A stretch of 64,000 nt of DNA, taken from the NCBI RefSeq assembly GCF_040105385.1, contig NZ_JBEDNQ010000001.1:744001-808000 (forward strand), in the 5' to 3' direction. The translations under genes were made by a program, and so were the position numbers. Source of the stretch: Pseudonocardia nematodicida (lineage in GTDB: Bacteria > Actinomycetota > Actinomycetes > Mycobacteriales > Pseudonocardiaceae). The stretch's first letter is position 1. Each line of letters begins with the position of its first letter. This document shows positions 24,483 to 31,945 of the stretch, in pieces. The notes beneath the pieces are model-generated. The model was not told the origin of the DNA and searched no databases. It worked only from the letters and a program-made list of their open reading frames with translations.

Positions 24483-26177
24483 TCAGGGCGCGGCCGCGGC
24501 CGCGAGGACGTCGGCGAAGGTGGCGCGTGCGACGCCGGTGAACCCGCCGGACGTGGCCGCGCCGCCGGTACCGCGGGCGAACCCGTCGTAGTCCCGGTTC
24601 GCGACCGCGTCGCAGATCAGCCGGTAGGTGCCGACGCCGCCGACGTAGGGATAGAGGCTGCGTGGCTTGCCCGGGATGTTCGCCCCGACCCACCAGGAGT
24701 TCGCCCGGGGCAGCAGGGTCGCCGCGGTGACCTCGTCGTGGTGGTCCACCCAGTCGTCCTCGGCGTCGGGCAGTGCCTCGATCGTGTCGAGCCCGTGGGC
24801 CCGCTGGTCGCGCAGGCAGTCGGTGATCCAGTCGACGTGCTGCTCGATGGACACCGGCATGTTGCTCAGCACCGACGGGCTCTGCGGACCGGTGATCATG
24901 AACAGGTTCGGGAACCCGTGCGTGGCGACACCCAGGTAGCTGCGCGGCCCGTCGGCCCACTTGTCGCGCAGGTCGCGCCCGTCCCGGCCGCGGATGCCGA
25001 GGGTGAACAGCGTCCCGGTCATCGCGTCGAACCCGGTGGCGTAGACGATCGCGTCCACCTCGTACTCGGCGTCCGCGGTGCGCACCCCGGTCGGGGTGAT
25101 CTCGGAGATCGGCACCGTCCGGACGTCGACCAACGTCACGTTCTCCCGGTTGAAGGTGTCGTAGTAGCCGTTCTCCAGCGGCGGGCGCTTGGTGAAGAAC
25201 GGGTGGTCCCGGGGCGAGAGCAGCTCGGCGACGGCCGGGTCGGTGACCCGCTCGCGGATGCGTTCCCGCAGGAACTCCGCGGCGGTCTCGTTCGCCTTCT
25301 CGTCGAGCAGCAGGTCGTTGAACGTGGTCCCCAGCCGGAACCCGCCGGTCTCCCACGCCTCGGTGAAGATCTGCCGGCGTTCGGCGTCGCTCACGGACAG
25401 CGCCGAGCGGTTCTGCGTGTGGTAGGGGAACCCGAAGCCGGTCTCGCGGGTGGTCGCCCAGATCTCGGTGTAGTTCTCCTTGATCCGCCTGCCGTCCTCG
25501 TCGTCCATCGGCCGGTTGCCGCCGGCGATGTCGTAGTTCGCGGTGCGCTGCAACACGTAGAGGTGCTCGGCCTGCTCGGCGATCTCCGGGACGACCTGTA
25601 CTGCGGTGGCGCCGGTGCCGATGACGGCGACCCGCTTGCCGGTGAAGTCGACGCCGTCGTGCGGCCACAGTCCGGTGTGGAACGACTCGCCGCGGAAGCT
25701 CTCCCGGCCCGGGAACTCGGGCAGGTTCGTCGTGGACAGGCACCCGACGGCGGTGATCAGGTAGGTCGCGGTGACCCGGTCGCCGGCGTCCGTGGTGACG
25801 GTCCAGGTGCCGTCGCCGTCGCCGTACTCCGCGGCGACCACGCGGGTCCCGAACCGGATGTCGCGCCGCAGGTCGTAGCGGTCGGCGACGTGGCTCAGGT
25901 AGCGCAGGATCTCCGGCTGCGCGGCGAACCGCTCGCTCCAGGTCCACTCCTGCAGCAGGTCCTCGGACAGCCGGTCGGAGAAGCTGTAGAAGTAGCTCTC
26001 CGAGTCGCACCGGGCGCCCGGGTAGCGGTTCCAGTACCAGGTGCCGCCGACGTCGTCGCCGGCCTCGAACACCACCGCGGACATCCCGAGGGTGTCGCGG
26101 AGCCGGTGCAGCATGTAGAGCCCGGAGAACCCGGCGCCGACGACGACGGCGTCGAACTGCGGCTGTGCGGTGGTCAT
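24483..26177 (-). CDS. Flavin-containing Baeyer-Villiger monooxygenase
   Basis: 564-residue class B flavin monooxygenase. Seen: FAD motif GAGFSG at 14-19, the Baeyer-Villiger fingerprint F-x-G-x3-H-x3-W-P at 161-172, and NADPH motif GTGATA at 187-192. These convert a ketone plus oxygen and NADPH to an ester or lactone. Length and motifs are close to cyclohexanone/steroid-type enzymes. ATG 26177 follows GAGGAGG. Flanked on both sides by HSL esterases on the same strand, a typical ketone-to-ester-to-acid module. Confidence 0.94.
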   Translation of the reverse strand: MTTAQPQFDAVVVGAGFSGLYMLHRLRDTLGMSAVVFEAGDDVGGTWYWNRYPGARCDSESYFYSFSDRLSEDLLQEWTWSERFAAQPEILRYLSHVADRYDLRRDIRFGTRVVAAEYGDGDGTWTVTTDAGDRVTATYLITAVGCLSTTNLPEFPGRESFRGESFHTGLWPHDGVDFTGKRVAVIGTGATAVQVVPEIAEQAEHLYVLQRTANYDIAGGNRPMDDEDGRRIKENYTEIWATTRETGFGFPYHTQNRSALSVSDAERRQIFTEAWETGGFRLGTTFNDLLLDEKANETAAEFLRERIRERVTDPAVAELLSPRDHPFFTKRPPLENGYYDTFNRENVTLVDVRTVPISEITPTGVRTADAEYEVDAIVYATGFDAMTGTLFTLGIRGRDGRDLRDKWADGPRSYLGVATHGFPNLFMITGPQSPSVLSNMPVSIEQHVDWITDCLRDQRAHGLDTIEALPDAEDDWVDHHDEVTAATLLPRANSWWVGANIPGKPRSLYPYVGGVGTYRLICDAVANRDYDGFARGTGGAATSGGFTGVARATFADVLAAAAAP

Positions 26178-26200
26178 GGCTCCTCCTCGTGTGGGTGCGC

Positions 26201-27142
26201 TCAGGCCCCGGTGAGCTCGTCCGCTCCTGCGAACCCGCGCCGCAGCGCGTCGTGCAGCGCGGTCGCCGCCCGCAGCGACACCGCCGCCTCCGGGACGAGC
26301 GCGGCGAAGCCGTGGAAGGTCCGCGGCCAGCAGTGCAGCTCGGTGGGTACGCCGGCGACCAGCAGCCGGCGCGCGAACTCCAGACCCTCGTCGCGCAGGC
26401 AGTCGAGCTCGTTGACGGTGAGGTACGTGGGCGGCAGCCCGGTCAGGTCGGCCATCCGGGCCGGGGCGGCGTAGCCGTCCGCCGGGGCACCGCCGAGGTA
26501 GTAGCGCCAGCTGTGCACGGCCTGCGCGGTGTTCCAGACGACGGTGTCGGCGCCGGTGCGCATCGAGTGCGTGTCGAGCCGGTCGTCGAGCTCGGGTTCG
26601 ATCAGGGCCATCAGCACCGGGGCCGGTCCGCCGCGGTCGCGGGCGTACAGCGCGGTGGTCGCGGCCAGCCCGCCGCCGGCGCTGTCGCCCAGCAGCGCGA
26701 TCCGGGCGGGGTCGGCGCCGAGCTCCGGTGCGTGCGCGGCGAGCCAGGTCAGCGCGGCGTAGCAGTCCTCGGCACCGGCCGGGTACGGGTGCTCCGGCGC
26801 GAGCCGGTACTCCACCGACACCACGACGGCGCCGGTCGCGCGGACGATCGCCGCGTTGGCGCCGTCGTCGAGGGCCACCGAGCCGATCGCGAACCCGCCG
26901 CCGTGGATGTCGAGCACCGCCGGGCGGGGACCGGCACCGGCCGGCTCCGCCGGGGCCAGGATCCGGACCCCGACGTCGGGCGCACCGGCCGGGCCGGGCA
27001 CCAGCCGGTCCTCGACGCACACCCCACTGAGATCGGCCGGGACCGCGACGACCAGGTCGTCGAACAGCCTGCGGGTCCGATCGAGGTCGGCGAACGACAG
27101 CGGGGGGATCAGCGCGACGGCCTCGGCGAGCTCGCGATCCAC
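26201..27142 (-). CDS. Alpha/beta hydrolase, HSL (family IV) esterase
   Basis: 313-residue esterase starting at GTG 27142 with GGGGGAGGGG six bases upstream. Seen: HGGGF at 80-84, Ser154 in GDSAGG, and FHGFAAL containing the catalytic His. A second HSL enzyme in the Baeyer-Villiger module; only moderate similarity to the one at 23501, so the two may take different esters or act in sequence. It is the first gene of the unit and diverges from the PucR-type regulator. Confidence 0.92.
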   Translation of the reverse strand: MDRELAEAVALIPPLSFADLDRTRRLFDDLVVAVPADLSGVCVEDRLVPGPAGAPDVGVRILAPAEPAGAGPRPAVLDIHGGGFAIGSVALDDGANAAIVRATGAVVVSVEYRLAPEHPYPAGAEDCYAALTWLAAHAPELGADPARIALLGDSAGGGLAATTALYARDRGGPAPVLMALIEPELDDRLDTHSMRTGADTVVWNTAQAVHSWRYYLGGAPADGYAAPARMADLTGLPPTYLTVNELDCLRDEGLEFARRLLVAGVPTELHCWPRTFHGFAALVPEAAVSLRAATALHDALRRGFAGADELTGA

Positions 27143-27208
27143 GACGACCCCTCCCCCGTGAGTGACTCCGGTCACACCATGCTCCGCGACCGTCGGGTGC
27201 GGCGCCAC

Positions 27209-27254
27209 CCGCCAACCGGCGCCCGTGCACGCGATCGCGCTAGCCGGTTGGCGG
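27209..27254. promoter_or_regulatory. Perfect 12-bp inverted repeat between esterase operon and regulator
   Basis: CCGCCAACCGGC (27209-27220) and its exact reverse complement (27243-27254) are separated by 22 bases, about two helical turns centre to centre of three. It lies in the 150-base divergent gap, 67 bases upstream of the esterase start and 39 before the PucR start. Best read as the operator pair of the PucR-type protein controlling both directions. Confidence 0.55.
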
Positions 27255-27278
27255 TTCCCGGTCACGAAGGGACGCCCG

Positions 27279-27284
27279 TAGCGT
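27279..27284 (+). promoter_or_regulatory. -10 box for a leaderless PucR transcript
   Basis: TAGCGT lies eight bases before ATG 27293 and no ribosome-binding site is present, a pattern typical of leaderless actinobacterial mRNAs. TTCCCG at 27255-27260 is a weak -35 at 18 bases. The same TAGCGT box precedes the Rieske gene start. Confidence 0.4.
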
Positions 27285-27292
27285 GACCGGGC

Positions 27293-28390
27293 ATGCGGGC
27301 GCTGTTGCTGCGGCTCTCGGCACTGGACGCCGACGCCGAGGGGGCGGTGCGGGTCATCGCCGTGTACGACCGCCTCGTGCAGCAACGACTCGGGCCCGCC
27401 GCGCTGGTCCGGGCGACCGCCCGGCTGGCCGAGTGCCCGGCCGGGGTCACCGACGAGCAGGGCCGCACGCTGCTGCGGTGCGCGCCGGACGGCCGCCGGC
27501 TGGACGGGCACCGCCCCGGCTGGGCCCAGGCCGCCGACGTCGACGGCGGCGGGGAGGTCTGGCTCGAACGCCCGGACGGGCCGCTGCCCCTCGATCCGAT
27601 CGTGCTCGAGCGCTGCGCCGCCGCGGTCGCCATCCGGCGGGGCCGGCAGGACGGTGCACCGGGGCTCGGGGACCCGGCCCTGCTCGGCCTCGTGCTGGAC
27701 GGCGACACGGACGACCACGAGCGCGCCCGGGCGCTGCAGCTGATGGGCCTGGATCCCGCGCGGCAGGTCCGGGCGGCGGCGATCCCGGCGCCCGCCGACG
27801 AGCTCCCGGCCGCCCGTCCCGGCGGGCTCGGGCACGCCCCGGTCGACGGGCGGCACGCCGTGCTCCTGCCGGGCGGGACGTCGCGCGCGGGGCCGGCCGG
27901 GCCCGGCCCGGACCTGCCGCCCGGGCGCGCGGGGATCGGACCGGTGACCCGCGCCGACGAGGTGTGGCGGTCCTGGCAGCGGGCCCGCGTGGCGTTGCGG
28001 TTCGCGATCGACCCGCCCGCGGTGCCGGGCGCGCGCTGGCTGCACGGCGGTTCGCGGGTCCACTGGGACGATCTCGGCGGGTTCGCCGCGCTCGCCGAGC
28101 ACGTCCCGCCGGAGGCGATCGCCGAGGTGCCCGACGTGCGCGCGCTCGACCGGGTCGTCCGCCGCCGCGGCGGGCACCTGACCCTGGCCACCCTGCACAC
28201 CGTGTGCGTGACCGAGTCGGTCCGCCTCGCCGCGAAGGCGATGCACCTGCACCACAGCACCGTCGCGTCCCGTCTCGGGCGGGCCGAGGCCGACCTCGGC
28301 TTCGGGGTGCGGTCGGGCGCCGGGCGGAGCCGGCTCGCCGTCGCGCTGACACTGCGTCAGCTGCGGGAGCCGGCCCCGTCCCTCCCGTGA
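27293..28390 (+). CDS. PucR/CdaR-type transcriptional regulator
   Basis: 365-residue regulator with the C-terminal PucR helix-turn-helix (about 300-355; ESVRLAAKAMHLHHSTVASRL). The N-terminal half is a divergent sensor region rich in Ala, Arg and Pro with no recognised domain. No ribosome-binding site precedes ATG 27293, consistent with a leaderless mRNA. Divergent from the esterase-monooxygenase operon, which it probably controls through the inverted repeat between them. Confidence 0.87.
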   Translation: MRALLLRLSALDADAEGAVRVIAVYDRLVQQRLGPAALVRATARLAECPAGVTDEQGRTLLRCAPDGRRLDGHRPGWAQAADVDGGGEVWLERPDGPLPLDPIVLERCAAAVAIRRGRQDGAPGLGDPALLGLVLDGDTDDHERARALQLMGLDPARQVRAAAIPAPADELPAARPGGLGHAPVDGRHAVLLPGGTSRAGPAGPGPDLPPGRAGIGPVTRADEVWRSWQRARVALRFAIDPPAVPGARWLHGGSRVHWDDLGGFAALAEHVPPEAIAEVPDVRALDRVVRRRGGHLTLATLHTVCVTESVRLAAKAMHLHHSTVASRLGRAEADLGFGVRSGAGRSRLAVALTLRQLREPAPSLP

Positions 28391-28400
28391 GCCCGGACGG

Positions 28401-29255
28401 TCAGAGCACCACGTCGGCCAGCCGGGAGACCTGGTCGAGGTCGGCGACGCCGGGGACGAGCACCAGCTCGTCGGCGCCGATCTCGGAGAAGGCCGCGACC
28501 GTCGTCCTGATCGCGTCCGCGTCGCCGGAGAGGTTTCCCGAGACCAGCCCGGCGAAGTCCTCGCCACCGAAGCTGTAGTAGTCGTGCACCGCGGCCCGGC
28601 CGGCCTCGGCGTCGCCGAGCGCGTAGTAGGCCAGCGCGACCATCCGGGGCTCGCCCTCGCGACCGGCGCCGGACCAGGCGGCCCGGAACCCCGCGAACGC
28701 GTCCACCACCATCGACGCCGGCACCGACCCCGCGATGTAGCCCTCGCCCTCCCGGGCCGCCCGAGCCATGGCGGCCTCGCTCTGCGCCCCGAACAGCAGC
28801 GGGACCCGGCGGGTGCTTGCCGGCACGGCCGGGTTCGGCCCGCCGCCGACCGGGCGGCCGTCCCAGACCTCCTTGTAGTGCTCGATGTCGGCGTCGAACC
28901 GGCGGCCGCGCCCGGCGGTGCCCAGCCCGGGGACGACGAAGTCGTCGGGACGCATCCCGGCCGCGATCCCGAGCGTCAGCCGGCCCCCGGACACCCCGTC
29001 GATGCCGGCGGCCTCCTTGGCCAGCAGCTGCGCGGGCCAGCTCGGGGCGAGGAGCACGTGGCTCAGCAGCCCGATCCGCTGCGTCGCCCCCGCGGCGGCT
29101 GCCAACGCGACGGTGTCGCTGACCCCGGGGTACGCGTAGCGGCCGACCGTGCCGAGCGTCGAGAAACCGGCCTCCTCGGCGCGGGCCGCCCAGCGCGGGA
29201 TCAGCGTCGGGTCGACGTCGCGCACCTGGTTCGGCAGTCCGATTCCGATCTTCAT
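28401..29255 (-). CDS. LLM class F420-dependent oxidoreductase
   Basis: 284-residue luciferase-like protein, predicted F420-dependent. MKIGIGLPNQV start, ARAEEAGFSTLGTVGR (24-39), and the GGRLTLGIAAGMRPDDF region (90-106) are typical. GAGGGGATGCC precedes the ATG. Convergent with the PucR gene, only ten bases apart and without a strong terminator hairpin. No coupled partner; the epimerase gene upstream on the same strand is 88 bases away. Shorter than the other two LLM proteins in the window and from a different subgroup. Confidence 0.88.
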   Translation of the reverse strand: MKIGIGLPNQVRDVDPTLIPRWAARAEEAGFSTLGTVGRYAYPGVSDTVALAAAAGATQRIGLLSHVLLAPSWPAQLLAKEAAGIDGVSGGRLTLGIAAGMRPDDFVVPGLGTAGRGRRFDADIEHYKEVWDGRPVGGGPNPAVPASTRRVPLLFGAQSEAAMARAAREGEGYIAGSVPASMVVDAFAGFRAAWSGAGREGEPRMVALAYYALGDAEAGRAAVHDYYSFGGEDFAGLVSGNLSGDADAIRTTVAAFSEIGADELVLVPGVADLDQVSRLADVVL

Positions 29256-29343
29256 GGCATCCCCTCGTCACGTTCCCCACCGGCCGGCGGTGCCACCGGC
29301 GCCATCCGTTCTAGCGGACCGGGCCCGTGCCGCGGCGCAACGC

Positions 29344-29976
29344 TCAGCCGCCGGCTCCGGCAGCGTGCCGAGGGCTACCCGCGCGCAGCCGCGTGTAGTG
29401 CTCCGCGCAGGCCCGGTGGGTGGGCAGCAACCCCTGGTCGACGGCGTCGGCGAGGCCGGGGGCGACGGTGTCCTTCGGTGACAGCACCGGCGCGAGATCG
29501 TCGCGCCACGGCAGGGCGAGCTCCGGGTCGAGCGGGTGGATCCCGTGCTCGCGCGACGGGTCGTAGGGCGTCGAGCACAGGTAGCCGACGACCGTGCCGT
29601 CGGTCAGCGCCTGGAACGCGTGCCCGAGCCCCTCGGCCAGGAAGACCGCCCGCGGCGCGGCCGCGTCGAGGTCGACGACCGTGTGCCGGCCGAAGGTCGG
29701 CGACCCGACCCGGATGTCGACGACGACGTCGCGGATCGCCCCGGCCGCCACGTGCAGGTACTTCGCCTGGCCGGGCGGCACGTCCGCGAAGTGCACGCCG
29801 CGGATCACCCCGGCCTGCGACACCGAGTGGTTGACCTGGGCGACCGGCAGGTCGTAGCCGAGCGCGCCGGCGAACGCGGCGGCCTGGAACGGCACGGTGA
29901 AGGTGCCCCGGTCGTCGGCGAACGTGGTGGGCTCGAACAACCACGCGCCGTCGATCGGTAGCGGTACTGCTCTCAC
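29344..29976 (-). CDS. dTDP-4-dehydrorhamnose 3,5-epimerase-like protein (RmlC family)
   Basis: 210-residue cupin of the RmlC family. Seen: NHSVSQAGVIRGVHFA (about 49-64) with the catalytic His, AKYLHVAAG, and GHAFQALTDGTVVGYLCS (about 116-133) with the catalytic Tyr region, then EHGIHPLDP. GTG 29976 follows AGGA five bases upstream. No rmlA, rmlB or rmlD is near, so either this is an isolated sugar-epimerase for an antibiotic- or wall-type deoxysugar, or a paralogue with another substrate. Diverges from the aldehyde dehydrogenase at 30123. Confidence 0.88.
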   Translation of the reverse strand: MRAVPLPIDGAWLFEPTTFADDRGTFTVPFQAAAFAGALGYDLPVAQVNHSVSQAGVIRGVHFADVPPGQAKYLHVAAGAIRDVVVDIRVGSPTFGRHTVVDLDAAAPRAVFLAEGLGHAFQALTDGTVVGYLCSTPYDPSREHGIHPLDPELALPWRDDLAPVLSPKDTVAPGLADAVDQGLLPTHRACAEHYTRLRAGSPRHAAGAGG

Positions 29977-30122
29977 TGCTGTCCTGATCCTCCCTGGCGG
30001 CCGGTGGCCCGCCGTCGTCCGCACAGTCTGCGCGCGACGCGGCCGGGCGGCGCCACCCGGTCTCGCACCCCGGGACCGGGCAGGATCGGCGGCACCGCAC
30101 ACCGCTGGAGAACGGAGAGCTG

Positions 30123-31649
30123 ATGACCGACCACACCGCCTCGCTGCCCGGCACGGACGAGCTGCGCCGGCGTGCCCTCGACGCGCTGCGGCGGGTGGGC
30201 GCGTCGGTCCCCGCCGGTACCGGGCTGTCGGCCCGGTCCCCGATCACCGGGGAGACGCTGCTGGACCTGCGCGCCGACACCGCCGACGACGTCGGCCGGG
30301 CCGTCGACGAGGCCGCCGAGGCGTTCGCCACCTGGCGGACCACTCCCCCGCCGGTCCGCGGCGAGCTGGTCCGGGTCCTGGGTGAGCTGCTGCGCGAGCA
30401 CCACGGGGACCTCGCCGACCTGATCACCATCGAGGCCGGGAAGATCCGCTCCGAGGCCCTGGGCGAGATCCAGGAGATGATCGACATCTGCGACCTCGCG
30501 GTCGGGATGTCCCGGCAGCTCTACGGCCGCAGCATCGCCTCCGAGCGGCCCGGCCACCGGCTCGCCGAGACCTGGCACCCGCTCGGCGTGGTCGGGGTGA
30601 TCTCGGCGTTCAACTTCCCGGCCGCGGTGTGGTCGTGGAACACCGCGGTCGCGCTGGTCTGCGGCGACACCGTCGTCTGGAAGCCCAGCGAGCTCACCCC
30701 GCTGATCTCGATCGCGGCGAGCCGGCTGCTGGACCGCGCGATCGAGCGCACCGGCGCGCCGGCCGCGGTGCACCGGCTGCTGCTCGCCGGGCGGGACGGC
30801 GGCGAGGCGCTCGTCGACGACGCCCGGGTGGCGCTGCTCAGCGCCACCGGCTCGACCCGGATGGGCCGCGAGGTCGGCCCGCGGGTGGCCGCCCGGTTCG
30901 GCCGGTCGCTGCTCGAGCTCGGCGGGAACAACGCCTCGGTGGTCACCCCGTCCGCCGACCTGGAGGTGACGCTGCCGGGCATCGTGTTCGCCGCGGCGGG
31001 GACGGCCGGCCAGCGCTGCACGACGCTGCGCCGGCTGATCGTGCACCGCGACGTCGCCGACGAGGTGGTCGACCGGGTCGCCGCGGCGTACGCGCGGCTG
31101 AACGTCGGTGACCCGTTCGACGAGAAGACGCTCGTCGGCCCGCTGGTGAACGAGCGGGCCGCGACCGCGATGGCCACGGCGCTGGATCGGGCCGCGGCCG
31201 ACGGCGGCACGATCGTCGCCGGCGGGAACCGGCTCGGCAGCGGCGGCGGTGTCTTCGTCGAGCCGGCGCTGGTGCGGATGCCGGGCCAGACCGCGGTCGT
31301 CCGGGAGGAGACCTTCGCCCCGATCCTCTGGGTGCTGACCTACGACACGTTCGACGAGGCCGTCGCGCTGCACAACGACGTCCCGCAGGGCCTGTCGTCG
31401 TCGATCTTCACCCGGGACCAGCAGGAGGCCGAGCGCTTCCTGGCCGCCGACGGCTCGGACTGCGGCATCGCCAACGTCAACATCGGCACGTCGGGGGCCG
31501 AGATCGGCGGGGCGTTCGGTGGCGAGAAGGAGACCGGCGGCGGGCGGGAGTCCGGGTCGGACGCGTGGAAGGCCTACATGCGCCGGGCCACGAACACGAT
31601 CAACTACTCGGACCGGGTCGCGCTGGCGCAGAACGTCAGCTTCCTCTGA
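30123..31649 (+). CDS. Aldehyde dehydrogenase, ALDH7/aminoadipate-semialdehyde type
   Basis: 508-residue NAD(P)-dependent aldehyde dehydrogenase. Glu266 in LELGGNN and nucleophile Cys299 in AGQRCTTLRR are present. FNFPAAVWSWN (163-173) and GSTRMGR (243-249) are characteristic of the antiquitin/piperideine-6-carboxylate dehydrogenase (ALDH7) group, which oxidises aminoadipate semialdehyde in lysine breakdown. GGAGAGC precedes the ATG. No lysine aminotransferase is adjacent, so the function in this context is uncertain. A short 6-bp hairpin follows the stop. Confidence 0.92.
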   Translation: MTDHTASLPGTDELRRRALDALRRVGASVPAGTGLSARSPITGETLLDLRADTADDVGRAVDEAAEAFATWRTTPPPVRGELVRVLGELLREHHGDLADLITIEAGKIRSEALGEIQEMIDICDLAVGMSRQLYGRSIASERPGHRLAETWHPLGVVGVISAFNFPAAVWSWNTAVALVCGDTVVWKPSELTPLISIAASRLLDRAIERTGAPAAVHRLLLAGRDGGEALVDDARVALLSATGSTRMGREVGPRVAARFGRSLLELGGNNASVVTPSADLEVTLPGIVFAAAGTAGQRCTTLRRLIVHRDVADEVVDRVAAAYARLNVGDPFDEKTLVGPLVNERAATAMATALDRAAADGGTIVAGGNRLGSGGGVFVEPALVRMPGQTAVVREETFAPILWVLTYDTFDEAVALHNDVPQGLSSSIFTRDQQEAERFLAADGSDCGIANVNIGTSGAEIGGAFGGEKETGGGRESGSDAWKAYMRRATNTINYSDRVALAQNVSFL

Positions 31650-31662
31650 TCGTGGGTCCGGC

Positions 31663-31680
31663 CGTGCCGGTCCGGGCACG
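31663..31680 (+). terminator. Weak terminator hairpin after the aldehyde dehydrogenase
   Basis: CGTGCC and GGCACG form a 6-bp stem (31663-31668, 31675-31680) with a six-base loop, 14 bases after the stop. No T-run; weaker than the other hairpins in the window. Confidence 0.35.
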
Positions 31681-31723
31681 CGGGCGGCGTCGCGGACGTC
31701 CTGATCGTCGACGTGATGCCCGG

Positions 31724-31752
31724 TCGAACCCGCGCCCGCGTCCGGCTAGAAT
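31724..31752 (+). promoter_or_regulatory. Candidate promoter for the helicase gene
   Basis: TCGAAC (31724-31729) and TAGAAT (31747-31752) are separated by exactly 17 bases; the -10 matches the consensus at five of six positions. A start near 31759 would give a 5' leader of about 187 bases with two strong hairpins. Confidence 0.5.
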
Positions 31753-31841
31753 CCGAGGCGGCGTCCCGGATTCCCGTGCGGCGCGGGGTCCCTGGCCGCG
31801 ACGACCGTCACCGCCGGGCCCCCGGTCGGATCACATCCGGC

Positions 31842-31900
31842 GAGGAGCCCACTGCGGCTCCTCCCCGTGACGCCCACCCGACTGCAGCACCTCGTGCTGC
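31842..31900 (+). promoter_or_regulatory. Structured 5' leader of the SNF2 gene, two hairpins
   Basis: First hairpin: perfect 8-bp stem 31842-31849 / 31856-31863 with a six-base loop, its 5' arm GAGGAGCC mimicking a ribosome-binding site. Second hairpin: perfect 7-bp stem 31884-31890 / 31894-31900 with loop CTC. They lie between the candidate promoter and the GAGGAGAAGG site. Function unknown; could be translational or attenuation control. Not recognised as a known riboswitch. Confidence 0.4.
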
Positions 31901-31945
31901 GAGACCGTACGCGGCTGCCCTGCCGCGACCCCGAGGAGAAGGTTC

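Noticed and set aside
29344..29976. dTDP-rhamnose operon
   Set aside because: No rmlA, rmlB or rmlD genes nearby.
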